In this document: positions 45,318 to 53,897 of the stretch, in pieces
Layout: every line of letters begins with the position of its first letter
How positions within the stretch are numbered: position 1 is the stretch's first letter
Assembly: GCA_016703125.1 (NCBI GenBank)
Contig: JADJCR010000004.1
Coordinates: 124,001 to 188,000 of the forward strand
DNA: 64,000 nucleotides
From: Micrococcales bacterium
GTDB taxonomy: Bacteria; Actinomycetota; Actinomycetes; S36-B12; UBA10799
Direction: 5' to 3'
Notes under the pieces: model-generated
Databases searched by the model: none
Seen by the model: only the letters and a program-made list of their open reading frames with translations
Told to the model about the DNA's origin: nothing
Position numbers and translations under genes: made by a program

Positions 45318-46424
45318 ATGATCTCCATCGCCCCCGTGTGGCTGCTACTCATCGCCGGTCTGATCGCCATCGCCGTGTACGTGGCATACCGGCTCGGCTC
45401 CGCGTCGGCACGCACCCGGGTCGCCGAACTCGAGGGCCGCTGCCAGGCTCTCACCGAGCAGGTCCAGGACCGCGGCACCCTCGACGCCACGCTGCAACCA
45501 CTGCGGCTGGCGATGACCGGGCTGTCCCAGCAGGTCGATGCCGCTGAGCGGGCCCGGGTGGCGTCCCTGTCCGGCCTGTCCGAGCAGGTTCTGTCCGTCG
45601 GTCGGCAGGTCGGCGAGGCGACCTCGGACGTCGCGTTCCAGGCCCGGCGCATCACTGAGGCGCTGTCGCGCACCCAGCACCAGGGCACATGGGGTGAGAT
45701 GCAACTGCGCCGACTGGTGGAGGCCGCGGGCATGCTCGATCACGTCCACTTCGTCGAGCAGCACACAGTCGCCGATGACGACGGCTCCCTGCGCCCGGAC
45801 ATGCTCATCGACCTCGCCGCCGGTCGCCGGGTGGTGGTGGACGCGAAGGTCTCCCTCGACGCCTTCCTGGACCCCGAAGCCGACGAGCAGACCACTGCCG
45901 CCCGGCATGCCGCGGCCGTCGCGGGCCATGTGGCCCGCCTGTCGAGCAAGAAGTACTGGAAGGCGGTCGGCACGCCGGAATTCGTCATCCTGTTCCTGCC
46001 CGCCGAGCACATGCTGGGGGTTGCGCTGCGGGAACGCCCCGACCTTCTGCAGACTGCCTTCCAGCGCAAGGTGGTCCTGGCCACCCCGACCACCCTCATG
46101 GCCACCCTGAGCAGCATCTCGTGGGCCTGGCAGCAGTCGGCCATGGCCGACCAGTCCCGGGAGATCCTCCGTGCCGGGCGCCAGGTGCAAGAGCGCCTGC
46201 TCACCATGGCCGGCCACCTCGAGCGACTGGGCAAGGACCTGACCGGGGCCGTCGGCAGTTACAACCTGTTTGTCGGGTCGCTGGAGACCCGCGTGCTGCC
46301 ATCCGCACGCCGACTGGCCCGGCTCACCGCGACGGACAGCGACCCCATCGGCGTGGCTGAGGTGGACGTGCGCCCCCGCACAGTCGCTGTACAGGCCGAA
46401 GACCTGATGCGGGACACCGGGTAG
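45318..46424 (+). CDS. rmuC: DNA recombination protein RmuC
   Basis: A 368-residue protein: N-terminal membrane helix (about 7-25), a coiled-coil stalk (30-110), then the RmuC nuclease-like core with QGTWGEMQLRRLVEAAGM, the catalytic-type VVVDAKVSLDAFL and ATPTTLMATLSSISWAW. RmuC limits inversions at short repeats. A near-match -10 box CAGGGT (45306-45311) lies exactly six bases before the ATG. Divergent from ychF. Confidence 0.9.
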   Translation: MISIAPVWLLLIAGLIAIAVYVAYRLGSASARTRVAELEGRCQALTEQVQDRGTLDATLQPLRLAMTGLSQQVDAAERARVASLSGLSEQVLSVGRQVGEATSDVAFQARRITEALSRTQHQGTWGEMQLRRLVEAAGMLDHVHFVEQHTVADDDGSLRPDMLIDLAAGRRVVVDAKVSLDAFLDPEADEQTTAARHAAAVAGHVARLSSKKYWKAVGTPEFVILFLPAEHMLGVALRERPDLLQTAFQRKVVLATPTTLMATLSSISWAWQQSAMADQSREILRAGRQVQERLLTMAGHLERLGKDLTGAVGSYNLFVGSLETRVLPSARRLARLTATDSDPIGVAEVDVRPRTVAVQAEDLMRDTG

Positions 46425-46453
46425 CGTTGCACGGCCAACCCGGCTCCTCGGGT

Positions 46454-46459
46454 TACCGT
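46454..46459 (+). promoter_or_regulatory. Leaderless -10 box, DUF6542-like gene
   Basis: TACCGT, then 6 bases to the GTG at 46466. Confidence 0.5.
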
Positions 46460-46465
46460 TGACCG

Positions 46466-46975
46466 GTGAGCACCAAGGAGCCGACCGTCACGGCCAGCCC
46501 GGTCGGGGTGTCGGTCGCGATGACGCCTGAGCAGCCCGCCCCTGCCGATACCGTGGCCGATGTGAGCGCGATCCCGCAGCCCGCCGGGCAGGAGGATCGC
46601 AGCGGTCTGGGTGTGGGGCTCATGGTGCTGCTGGTGTTCACCGTGACCATCCTGAGCGCACTGGCCGACACCGCCATCAACGGCAGCATCACCTACCTCA
46701 CGGGTGCGGTGTTCGTGGTGATCTCTGTCATCGCGGCCGCCACCGTGGGTTATCGGGACCTCTCCACCGCGATCATCACCCCACCACTGGCCTACTTCAC
46801 GGCCATCGCCATCGCCGGTCAGCCGGACCTGCTCAACGGCAACCGGGACAACCTGCTGATCCGGGAAGGTGCGATGGTGATCGCTGGTCTGGCCTACAGC
46901 GCACCGTGGATCTTCGCGGGGACCGGCGCTTCGGCATTGATCGTGATCGTGCGGCGCTGGATGCTGCACCGCTGA
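46466..46975 (+). CDS. Four-helix membrane protein (DUF6542-like, Rv1111c position)
   Basis: A 169-residue protein with a disordered, Pro-rich 45-residue N-tail and four hydrophobic segments (GLMVLLVFTVTILSALAD, YLTGAVFVVISVIAAATVG, IITPPLAYFTAIAIA and AMVIAGLAYSAPWIFAG). The place between ychF and ispH corresponds to the mycobacterial DUF6542 gene; this assignment is from context and I am only moderately sure. The function is unknown. It is convergent with ispH, with three bases between the stops. Confidence 0.68.
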   Translation: MSTKEPTVTASPVGVSVAMTPEQPAPADTVADVSAIPQPAGQEDRSGLGVGLMVLLVFTVTILSALADTAINGSITYLTGAVFVVISVIAAATVGYRDLSTAIITPPLAYFTAIAIAGQPDLLNGNRDNLLIREGAMVIAGLAYSAPWIFAGTGASALIVIVRRWMLHR

Positions 46976-46978
46976 TCG

Positions 46979-47929
46979 TCAGCGTGCCGCTGCCTTGATG
47001 TCGCGGCGCAACTCCGGCGGCAGGGCGAAGATCAGGCTCTCCTCGACCGTGGTCACGACCTCGACCTCGTCGAAGCCGAACGCGTCGAGGGCCTCGAGTA
47101 CCTGCTCGACGAGCGTTTCCGGAACGCTGGCACCGGAGGTCAGCCCGACAGTGCTGCACCCGTCGAACCACTCCTGCTGGAGCTGGCTGGCGTCGTCTAT
47201 GCGGTGGGCCTGCGCCCCGGCCTCCCGCGCGACTTCGGCCAGGCGCACGGAGTTGCTGGAGTTCTCCGAGCCCACCACGATTACGACGTCGCATTGCGGA
47301 GCGACCACTTTGACCGCGGCCTGTCGGTTCTGCGTGGCGTAGCAGATGTCATCACTGGGGGGATCGATCAGCAGGGGCAGGCGCTCACGCAACCGGTCAA
47401 CCGTCTGCATCGTCTCGTCCACCGAGAGGGTGGTCTGGGACAGCCATGCGACCGGACGCTGCGGATCCACCTCGATGGTGTCGGCGGCTTCCGGGGAGTC
47501 GACGATGGTGATCGCCTGCGGCGCCTCCCCGGCCGTCCCCTCCACCTCCTCGTGGCCCTCGTGGCCGATGAGCAGGATCTGGTACCCGGACTCGGCGAAA
47601 CGCTTGGCCTCGTTGTGGACCTTCGTCACCAACGGGCAGGTGGCGTCGATGGTCAGTAGGTTCCGGCGTTGCGCCTCGTCGTGCACGCTGGGGGCGACGC
47701 CGTGAGCGCTGAACACCAGGCGCGATCCGGGCGGGACCTCGTCTGTCTCGTCGACGAAGATCGCCCCCCGCCGCTCCAAGTCGGCTACGACGTGGACGTT
47801 GTGGACGATCTGCTTGCGCACATAGATCGGCGGCCCGTACAACTTCAGGGCCTTCTCCACCGTAACGACGGCACGCTCCACCCCGGCGCAGTAGCCGCGG
47901 GGTGCCGCCAGCAGAATCTTACCCACCAT
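46979..47929 (-). CDS. ispH: 4-hydroxy-3-methylbut-2-enyl diphosphate reductase
   Basis: A 316-residue Fe-S enzyme catalysing the last step of the MEP isoprenoid pathway (HMBPP to IPP/DMAPP). Cluster cysteines are Cys14 (RGYCAG), Cys98 (DATCPLV) and Cys196 (DICYATQ), with the catalytic Glu in IGHEGHEEVEG nearby. The -10 box TAGCAT (47933-47938) is six bases before the second codon, a GTG, so the in vivo start may be Val2 on a leaderless message, as for tatB. Confidence 0.95.
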   Translation of the reverse strand: MVGKILLAAPRGYCAGVERAVVTVEKALKLYGPPIYVRKQIVHNVHVVADLERRGAIFVDETDEVPPGSRLVFSAHGVAPSVHDEAQRRNLLTIDATCPLVTKVHNEAKRFAESGYQILLIGHEGHEEVEGTAGEAPQAITIVDSPEAADTIEVDPQRPVAWLSQTTLSVDETMQTVDRLRERLPLLIDPPSDDICYATQNRQAAVKVVAPQCDVVIVVGSENSSNSVRLAEVAREAGAQAHRIDDASQLQQEWFDGCSTVGLTSGASVPETLVEQVLEALDAFGFDEVEVVTTVEESLIFALPPELRRDIKAAAR

Positions 47930-47932
47930 TCA

Positions 47933-47938
47933 ATGCTA
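47933..47938 (-). promoter_or_regulatory. Leaderless -10 box, ispH
   Basis: TAGCAT on the minus strand; 6 bases separate it from the GTG second codon at 47926. Confidence 0.4.
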
Positions 47939-48151
47939 CGTGGACTCTTCGATGTGCGCCTTCGCCGCCTCCAGTCGGTTCTCCACCTGCCCGAGCAGGA
48001 CGTCGCAGTGCGCCGCCAGCGCCTCACCGCGCTCCCACAGTTCCACCGACTCCTGCAGACTGACGTTGCCGTCCTCCAGTCGCCGCACGATCCGCTCCAG
48101 CTCGTCGCGTGCCGCCTCGAAGGTCAACGGTTCCGGCGTCTCATCGCTCAT
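47936..48151 (-). CDS. xseB: Exodeoxyribonuclease VII small subunit
   Basis: A 71-residue helical protein, PLTFEAARDELERIVRRLEDGN and then SLQESVELWERGEAL, the standard XseB pattern. It binds XseA in the single-strand DNA exonuclease complex. The ATG overlaps the xseA stop in ATGA. Its 3' end reaches into the ispH promoter region, so the -10 box of ispH overlaps the xseB stop. Confidence 0.93.
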   Translation of the reverse strand: MSDETPEPLTFEAARDELERIVRRLEDGNVSLQESVELWERGEALAAHCDVLLGQVENRLEAAKAHIEEST

Positions 48152-49344
48152 GGCTGCTCCTCCACAAATGCCTCGAAGTGTCCTGCCTGCACGCGCACGT
48201 GAATGCGCCCGCCGGGCTCTGGTGGCTGGCGCACGATGCGGCCGTCCGGATCGGTCACCAGCGCGTAGCCCCGGTCGAGAGTCGCCTGCGGCGACAGTGC
48301 CCGCAGTTGCAGGTCGAGGCTGGCCAGGTCGACGCGCTGCCGCTCCGCCAGGCGGCTCACCGCGGGCAGCAACCGCTCCCGGCAGCGCTGCAGACGGGCC
48401 CGCGGTTCGACGAGGATGACATGGGGATCCTGCAGGACGCGCCGCTGTCGCCACGCCTCAAGCCATCGCCGCTCGTGGCCCGCCCTAGCCGCCATCAGCG
48501 TGCGCAGCCGCCTGCGCAGCGTGTCGATGTTGGCCGCCACTTCGGCCACATCCGGCACCGCCAGCGTGGCCGCGTGCGTGGGCGTGGCCGCTCGCGCGTC
48601 AGCCACGTCGTCGAGGATCGGCCGGTCGGCCTCGTGCCCGATCGCGCTGATCACCGGCGTGAACAAGCGAGCGACCGTGCGTACCAGCCCCTCGTCGGAG
48701 AACGGCAGGAGGTCCTCCAGCGAACCGCCGCCACGGGTGACGATGATCACGTCCACCTCCGTGTGGGCCTCGAGGTCCAGCAGTGCCGCCGTCACCTGGG
48801 GCACCGCTGCGCGGCCCTGGACAGCAACCTCACGCACCTCCAGCCGGATGGTCGGGAACCGAGCCAGAGCAATACGGCGCACGTCCTTGAGGGCATCGCT
48901 GTCGCGGCCGGTGACGACGCCCACCGCGCGTGGGATCAGGGGGCGCCGGCGCTTGCGGTGCGCGGCGAACAGGCCCTCCTCCGCCAGCAGTCGTCGCCGG
49001 CGTTCGATCTCGGCCAACAGGTCCCCGAGCCCGGCCAGGTGGATCTCGCTGGCCCGCAGCAGGACCCTGGTCTGCTTGGTCACGTGCGGTCGTACGAGCA
49101 GCACCACCCGGTCGCCCTCCACCGGAGTGCGCGGCAGGTCCGCGAAGTTGCGCGGGTGGATCATCACATCCGCACTGGTCTCGCCGAGGTCGTCGCGCAG
49201 CGTGAAGAAGGTCTGGTTGCCCGTGGCGCGGATCTTGGAGATCTCCCCCGTGACCCACACCTGACCCAGCTTCCCCACCCAGTCCTGGAACTGCTTGAGC
49301 ATGACGCGCAGCGGCCATGGCTGCTCCAGGGTGGGCGCGGTCAC
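48148..49344 (-). CDS. xseA: Exodeoxyribonuclease VII large subunit
   Basis: A 398-residue subunit: N-terminal OB fold (LGQVWVTGEISKIR, then TFFTLRDD), the catalytic core with RPLIPRAVGVVTGRDSDALKDV, VDVIIVTRGGGSLEDLLPF and AIGHEADRPILDDVADARAATPTHAA, and a coiled-coil end. The GTG at 49344 overlaps the DUF4245 stop as GTGA, and the TAPTLEQPWPLRV opening is typical of the family. Degrades single-stranded DNA during repair. Confidence 0.94.
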   Translation of the reverse strand: MTAPTLEQPWPLRVMLKQFQDWVGKLGQVWVTGEISKIRATGNQTFFTLRDDLGETSADVMIHPRNFADLPRTPVEGDRVVLLVRPHVTKQTRVLLRASEIHLAGLGDLLAEIERRRRLLAEEGLFAAHRKRRRPLIPRAVGVVTGRDSDALKDVRRIALARFPTIRLEVREVAVQGRAAVPQVTAALLDLEAHTEVDVIIVTRGGGSLEDLLPFSDEGLVRTVARLFTPVISAIGHEADRPILDDVADARAATPTHAATLAVPDVAEVAANIDTLRRRLRTLMAARAGHERRWLEAWRQRRVLQDPHVILVEPRARLQRCRERLLPAVSRLAERQRVDLASLDLQLRALSPQATLDRGYALVTDPDGRIVRQPPEPGGRIHVRVQAGHFEAFVEEQP

Positions 49345-49853
49345 GAGGACAGTCTGCTGGCGAAGTCGGCGAGTTGTTCGTACGACACGGTGCCCGTCAC
49401 GACGACCGTGGATCCGTCCATCGAGGTCACGAGCGAACGCTGGTCGTCGGTCGTGTACTGCCGCCACTGACGCCCCGAGATGATTCGCTCACCATCCGGG
49501 CGTCCTCGCAGCGTCTGATCAGCGACGAACTCCCCGGCGTCCCCATCTGTCTGGGCGAGCGCGACGTACTGGTCCTCGGGCGTGACATAGCCCAGGAACC
49601 AGGTGGTGGTGTTCTCGTCACCGTCGAAGCGCGCCGAGGTGGCTCGCCACTGCGCCGACAGGCCAGTGGGCGCCTGAACCGGGTAGTCGGCCTGCTCGCG
49701 AGCCGCAGTCAGTGCCGGCACCGGGTCGACCGTGCGCACCGGGTCCGGCGCGGGTCGCCACACGACAGCAAACAAGAAGGCCACGAAGGCCCCGACGACC
49801 AACAGACTCAGCACGAGGTCCCGCAGGCCGCGCTGGGTGCGTTCCGAACTCAT
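49341..49853 (-). CDS. DUF4245 membrane-anchored protein
   Basis: A 170-residue protein with an N-terminal transmembrane helix (about 13-32) followed by an extracytoplasmic domain (DYPVQAPTGLSAQWRATSAR, TTWFLGYVTPEDQYVAL, GTVSYEQLADFAS). It matches actinobacterial DUF4245, which sits beside xseA in relatives. The function is unknown. The ATG overlaps the deacetylase stop as ATGA. Confidence 0.85.
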   Translation of the reverse strand: MSSERTQRGLRDLVLSLLVVGAFVAFLFAVVWRPAPDPVRTVDPVPALTAAREQADYPVQAPTGLSAQWRATSARFDGDENTTTWFLGYVTPEDQYVALAQTDGDAGEFVADQTLRGRPDGERIISGRQWRQYTTDDQRSLVTSMDGSTVVVTGTVSYEQLADFASRLSS

Positions 49854-50623
49854 GACCCCATTCCACCAGCCTGCGAGGAAGTCGGCGAAGGCTGCGGGTC
49901 CGGTCTCGGTGGCTTGGGCTTGGGTTGGGGTTTCGCCGCGTCGAACAGCCAACCGGTGAAGGGCACCCGGCAGGACGGGATCGTGCGGAACTCGTAACCC
50001 CGCTGGCGGAGTTCGGGAATGATCCGCTTCACCGCGCTGATGGTTGCCAGGCGGGGGCCCCCGCCGTCGTGCAGCAGCACGATGGACCTGTTGCGCACGT
50101 GTGTCAGCACGTGCGTGGTGATGTAGGCGGAGTCCTGGTGGGCCCAGTCCTGCGGATCCACGGTCCACAGGACCTGCTTGAGTCCCAGGCCGCGGGCCAC
50201 GGCGGTCACCGTAGAACTGGTGGCACCGTACGGCGGACGCAGACAACTACCTCCGGCAGCGCCCAGCAGCCGCTGCGTCGATGCGATCTGACGATGGATG
50301 CCCGCCGGGTCGAGGAGGGTCAGGTCCGCGTGCGACCACGTATGGTTGCCCACCGCATGACCAGCCAGCCACAGCCGCGTCGCCTGTCCGGGATCGGCGG
50401 CCAGCGACTGGCCCACCAGGAAGAACGTCGCCGGGACCTGCTCGCGGGCCAGCAGTCTCAACAGGCGCGGGTCGTTGCCCGCGTTCGGCCCGTCGTCGAA
50501 GGTCAGGTAGACGATCTTGGGTTCCTTCACCGCCTGCGCCGGAGGCGCGACGACCAGCGCTGACAGTGCCACGGTCAGGGCGGCGAACACCGCCGACACC
50601 GTGAGAGAACCCCGTGAGCGCAC
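49850..50623 (-). CDS. Secreted polysaccharide deacetylase (NodB domain)
   Basis: A 257-residue exported deacetylase: signal peptide (1-31), then NodB motifs YLTFDDGPNAGN (Asp-Asp), GNHTWSHADLT (two His metal ligands), RPPYGA, WTVDPQDW and IVLLHDGG. The C-terminus is a Pro/Lys/Ser tail. It likely removes acetyl groups from peptidoglycan or a wall glycan. It leads a run of four-base overlaps with DUF4245, xseA and xseB. A near-match -10 box CAGACT lies six bases before the GTG. Confidence 0.88.
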   Translation of the reverse strand: MRSRGSLTVSAVFAALTVALSALVVAPPAQAVKEPKIVYLTFDDGPNAGNDPRLLRLLAREQVPATFFLVGQSLAADPGQATRLWLAGHAVGNHTWSHADLTLLDPAGIHRQIASTQRLLGAAGGSCLRPPYGATSSTVTAVARGLGLKQVLWTVDPQDWAHQDSAYITTHVLTHVRNRSIVLLHDGGGPRLATISAVKRIIPELRQRGYEFRTIPSCRVPFTGWLFDAAKPQPKPKPPRPDPQPSPTSSQAGGMGS

Positions 50624-50684
50624 ACCTCAAGTCTGGCACGCGGATCCGCCATCGCAGCCATGTCGGGCTGCCTGTGGACGGGTC

Positions 50685-50690
50685 TAGGCT
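50685..50690 (+). promoter_or_regulatory. Leaderless -10 box, fumarase
   Basis: TAGGCT, then 6 bases to the ATG at 50697. Confidence 0.5.
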
Positions 50691-50696
50691 GGGAGC

Positions 50697-52364
50697 ATGC
50701 CGGACTTCCACTACGTCGACATGCTCCCCCGCGGCGAGGACGAGACTCCGTACCGCCTGATCACCACCGAGGGCGTGGAGGTCGTGGACCTGGCCGGCCA
50801 GCGGTTCCTGCGCGTGGCGCCCGAGACACTGCGCCAGCTCACGTTCGCGGCGATGCGGGACATCCAGCACCTGCTGCGTCCTGGTCATCTGCAGCAGTTG
50901 CGTAACATCCTCGACGACCCCGAGGCCTCCCCCAACGACCGCTTCGTGGCCCTGGATCTCCTGCGCAACGCCAATATTGCTGCCGGTGGCGTGCTGCCCA
51001 TGTGCCAGGACACCGGCACTGCGATCATCTCCGGCAAGCGCGGCCAGCGGGTGCTCACCGACGGCCCGGACGAACTCGCCCTGAGCCAGGGGGTCTACGA
51101 CGCCTACCAGCAGTTGAACCTTCGGTACTCGCAGATGAGCCCCTTGAGCATGTGGGACGAGGTGAACACGGGAACCAACCTGCCCGCGCAGATCGAGATC
51201 GGTGCGGACACCAAGCCCGGCCACGAATTGCAGTACGAGTTGTTCTACATGGCCAAGGGCGGGGGCAGCGCCAACAAGTCGTACCTGTTCCAGGAGACGA
51301 AGGCCGTGCTCAACCCCGAGACGTTCCGCACCTTCCTTGACTCCTCGCTGCGCGCTCTGGGCACCGCCGCCTGCCCCCCGTACCACCTCGGCGTGGTGGT
51401 GGGCGGGACAAGTGCAGAGTTCGCGCTCAAGACGGCCAAGTACGCCTCCGCGCGGTACTACGACAACCTGCCGACCCACGGCGGCCCGGACGGCAATGGC
51501 TACCGGGACCTCGACCTGGAGCAGGCGATCCTCGAGCAGACCCGCGAGTTCGGCATCGGGGCGCAGTTCGGCGGGAAGTACTTCTGCCATGACGTGCGGG
51601 TGATCCGGCTGCCGCGCCACGGCGCGAGCGCACCCATCGCGATCGCCGTCAGTTGTTCCGCCGACCGGCAGGCCCTCGCGAAGATCACCCCCGAGGGTGC
51701 CTTCCTCGAGGTGCTCGAGCGTGACCCTGCGCGCTACCTGCCGGAGGTGACCGACGACCATCTCGACGACGACGTCGTGGCGATCGACCTCAACCGCCCC
51801 ATGCCCGAAGTGCTCGCGGACCTGCACCGACTGCCGGTCAAGACGCGGGTGAGCCTGACCGGCACGCTGGTGGTGGCGCGTGACATCGCCCACGCGCGGA
51901 TCAAGGATCTGCTCGACACCGGTCATCCGATGCCCCAGTACATGAAGGACCACCCGGTCTACTACGCCGGACCCGCGAAGACCCCCCCGGGCTACGCGTC
52001 CGGTTCGTTCGGGCCCACGACTGCCGGGCGCATGGACTCCTACGTCGATCAGTTCCAGAAGGCCGGTGGATCGATGGTGATGCTGGCCAAGGGCAACCGG
52101 TCGAAGCAGGTCACGGATGCCTGCCAGAACAACGGTGGTTTCTACCTCGGGTCCATCGGCGGGCCGGCCGCCCGGCTCGCCCAGGACTGCATCCGGAAGG
52201 TGGAGGTGCTGGACTTCCCGGAGCACGGGATGGAGGCGGTCTGGCGCATCGAAGTGGAGGACTTCCCGGCGTTCGTCGTGGTCGATGACAAAGGCAACGA
52301 CTTCTTCGCGGAGACGATGCGGCCCATCGCCACCCGCATCCCGGTGGGTCCGCCCAAGGACTGA
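50697..52364 (+). CDS. fumA: Class I (iron-sulfur) fumarate hydratase
   Basis: A 555-residue [4Fe-4S] enzyme converting fumarate to malate. Cluster cysteines lie in VLPMCQDTGTA, in the AVSCSADRQ region and in a third position beside TDACQNNGG; AKGGGSANKSYLFQ and the beta-type C-terminal SFGPTTAGRMDSYVDQFQ are typical. The single-chain size is that of the E. coli FumA/B type, oxygen-sensitive, where mycobacteria use the class II enzyme. Confidence 0.93.
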   Translation: MPDFHYVDMLPRGEDETPYRLITTEGVEVVDLAGQRFLRVAPETLRQLTFAAMRDIQHLLRPGHLQQLRNILDDPEASPNDRFVALDLLRNANIAAGGVLPMCQDTGTAIISGKRGQRVLTDGPDELALSQGVYDAYQQLNLRYSQMSPLSMWDEVNTGTNLPAQIEIGADTKPGHELQYELFYMAKGGGSANKSYLFQETKAVLNPETFRTFLDSSLRALGTAACPPYHLGVVVGGTSAEFALKTAKYASARYYDNLPTHGGPDGNGYRDLDLEQAILEQTREFGIGAQFGGKYFCHDVRVIRLPRHGASAPIAIAVSCSADRQALAKITPEGAFLEVLERDPARYLPEVTDDHLDDDVVAIDLNRPMPEVLADLHRLPVKTRVSLTGTLVVARDIAHARIKDLLDTGHPMPQYMKDHPVYYAGPAKTPPGYASGSFGPTTAGRMDSYVDQFQKAGGSMVMLAKGNRSKQVTDACQNNGGFYLGSIGGPAARLAQDCIRKVEVLDFPEHGMEAVWRIEVEDFPAFVVVDDKGNDFFAETMRPIATRIPVGPPKD

Positions 52365-52400
52365 CACGCCGGCCGCTGGCCCGCGCACAAGGTGGCCCGC

Positions 52401-52467
52401 GCTCAGGGTGGGAGAGACACCTCAAGCGGGGAGCGATTCTGCACGGTTGGATCCCTCCCGCCCGTAC
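52401..52467 (-). repeat. Dispersed repeat, array copy 1
   Basis: Read on the minus strand it starts GTACGGGCGGGAGGGATCCA and ends near CTCTCCCACCCTGAGC, aligning with the copy at 8765-8836. Confidence 0.8.
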
Positions 52468-52555
52468 CTTTCACCAACGCCCTGATTCCCGCGCACAAGG
52501 TGGGCCCCGCGCACTGCGGCGCCGCACAAGCCGCGAGGGCCCACAAGACGCCTCG

Positions 52556-52624
52556 CGCTCAAGGCGGGAGAGACACCTCAAGCACGGGGAGCGATTCTGC
52601 ACGGTTGGATCCCTCCCGCCGTAC
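52556..52624 (-). repeat. Dispersed repeat, array copy 2
   Basis: Starts GTACGGCGGGAGGGATCCAA on the minus strand; two extra bases (AC) precede GGGGAGCGAT compared with the other copies. Confidence 0.8.
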
Positions 52625-52703
52625 CTTTCACCAACGCCCTGATTTCCCGCGCGCGCGCACAGGGTGGCCCGCGCGCACTGCGGCGCCGCCACAAGACGCC
52701 TCG

Positions 52704-52771
52704 CGCTCAAGGCGGGAGAGACACCTCAAGCGGGGAGCGATTCTGCACGGTTGGATCTCTCCCGCCCGTAC
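52704..52771 (-). repeat. Dispersed repeat, array copy 3
   Basis: Starts GTACGGGCGGGAGAGATCCA on the minus strand; closest of the three to the 8.8 kb copy. Confidence 0.8.
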
Positions 52772-52831
52772 CTTTCACCAACGCCCTGATTTCCCGCGCA
52801 CGGCCGCGCCGGTCGAGCCCCAGAACGACGA

Positions 52832-52862
52832 CGACCCCCGCGGCTCATACCCGCGGGGGTCG
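52832..52862 (-). terminator. GC-rich terminator after the first transglycosylase gene
   Basis: CGACCCCCGCGG (52832-52843) pairs with 52851-52862 around a 7-base loop, 18 bases past the stop at 52880. No U-tract. Confidence 0.7.
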
Positions 52863-52879
52863 ATCACGTCAGAGGAAGG

Positions 52880-53374
52880 TCAGTACCAGCCCTTGCGCAG
52901 CCATGCGTTCCAGGCGCCGTTCGGAGTGCCGTAGCGGCCCTTGATGTAGGACAGACCCCACTTGATCTGCGTCTCGGGGTTGCTGTGCCAGTTCTTGCCG
53001 TGGGTGCGCATCTTGGACCCGGGCAGGGCCTGCGGGATGCCGTGGGCCCCGGACGACCCATTGTGGGCGCGCTGGTTCCAGCCGGACTCGTGGTTCCACA
53101 ACTTGATGAGGCTGCGGCGCTGCTTCGGGCCCCAGCCGTACTTGTACTGCATGTACTGCGTCGCGTACCACTGGTTGTACTTGACCGAACCGAACCGGTA
53201 CGGGGCGCGGCTGCGCGACGGGGCCTTGATGCGGTCGGCCCGGTCGTCCTTGCTCACGGCAGTCGCGGACGAGGTGCTGACGTGAGGGGTCGCGAGGGCC
53301 TGCGCGCTGAAGCCGCTGAGCAGCAGCGGGATGCTGGCGGCAACCACAGTGGCGCGGGTCGTGTGCGAATTCAT
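52880..53374 (-). CDS. Secreted transglycosylase-like protein, paralogue 1
   Basis: A 164-residue exported protein with signal peptide (1-29). The SLT-like core reads KLWNHESGWNQRAHN with the candidate catalytic Glu, then SSGAHGIPQALPGSKM, NPETQIKWGLSYIKGRYGTP and a C-terminal GWY. This is the short lysozyme-like fold common in actinobacterial wall enzymes. ATG 53374 is preceded by GGAG. It has a CRP-type site 67 bases upstream. Confidence 0.83.
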   Translation of the reverse strand: MNSHTTRATVVAASIPLLLSGFSAQALATPHVSTSSATAVSKDDRADRIKAPSRSRAPYRFGSVKYNQWYATQYMQYKYGWGPKQRRSLIKLWNHESGWNQRAHNGSSGAHGIPQALPGSKMRTHGKNWHSNPETQIKWGLSYIKGRYGTPNGAWNAWLRKGWY

Positions 53375-53440
53375 GCGGGGGATCTCCAGGTGACTCGGGT
53401 TGTGCACCCGGGTCATGCCCCTGCGTCTGACCAGAGAATC

Positions 53441-53454
53441 GTGAGCCGGGTCAC
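53441..53454 (-). promoter_or_regulatory. CRP-type site before paralogue 1
   Basis: GTGA-N6-TCAC (GTGAGCCGGGTCAC on the plus strand), flanked to give TGTGA on the gene strand. Thirteen bases downstream lies GACGCAGGGGCATG, shared with paralogue 3. Confidence 0.55.
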
Positions 53455-53459
53455 ACCGG

Positions 53460-53897
53460 TCAGTACCAGTGGTGCCGCTGCCAGAAGGCCCAGGCCTTCA
53501 CCGGGGTGCCGTAGCGGCCGCGGATGTAGTCCAAGCCCCAGTCGATCTGGGTCTCGGGGTTGGTCCGGTAGTCACTGCCGTGGGTGCGCATCTTGGACGC
53601 GGGCAACGACTGCGGAATGCCCCACGCCCCCGATGACCGGTTGACCGCCTTGTGGTTCCATCCCGACTCGTGGATCCAGAGGGTCTTCAGTGCCTTGAAC
53701 TGCCGCGGGCCCCAACCGAAACGGATCATGGCCGCCTGCTTGGCGTACCACTGCGAGTAGGCGACGGTCCCGAAGCGGGCTGGTGCCTGTGACCGGCTCG
53801 GCCGCGGCAAATCGGGTCGCGTGGCGGCGTGGGCGGCCACGGGCGAGGCCACCATCAGGGCGGCTGTGATGCCGGCGGCGATACGGGGGGTGATCAT
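53460..53897 (-). CDS. Secreted transglycosylase-like protein, paralogue 2
   Basis: A 145-residue exported protein with signal peptide (1-24, ending AHAA). Core: LWIHESGWNHKAVN, SSGAWGIPQSLPASKM, NPETQIDWGLDYIRGRYG and a final HHWY. Shorter linker than its two siblings and the most diverged. Its stop lies six bases from the CRP-type site of paralogue 1. A 250-base gap upstream holds a palindrome 192 bases ahead of the start. Confidence 0.83.
   Translation of the reverse strand: MITPRIAAGITAALMVASPVAAHAATRPDLPRPSRSQAPARFGTVAYSQWYAKQAAMIRFGWGPRQFKALKTLWIHESGWNHKAVNRSSGAWGIPQSLPASKMRTHGSDYRTNPETQIDWGLDYIRGRYGTPVKAWAFWQRHHWY

Larger units (their letters stand above)
52365..52831. other. Non-coding gap with a 150-base tandem array
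   Basis: Between the fumarase stop and the terminator of the first transglycosylase gene. No gene is credible. It holds three repeat units with periods 156 and 148 (GGGAGAGACAC at 52410, 52566 and 52714). Each unit joins the dispersed repeat core to a shared tail, CCTTTCACCAACGCCCTGAT, and a GC-rich filler with GCACTGCGGCGCCGC. Confidence 0.85.

Noticed and set aside
52401..52771. CRISPR array
   Set aside because: Repeat units are about 150 bases, not 25-40, spacers are not unique, and no cas gene is present.
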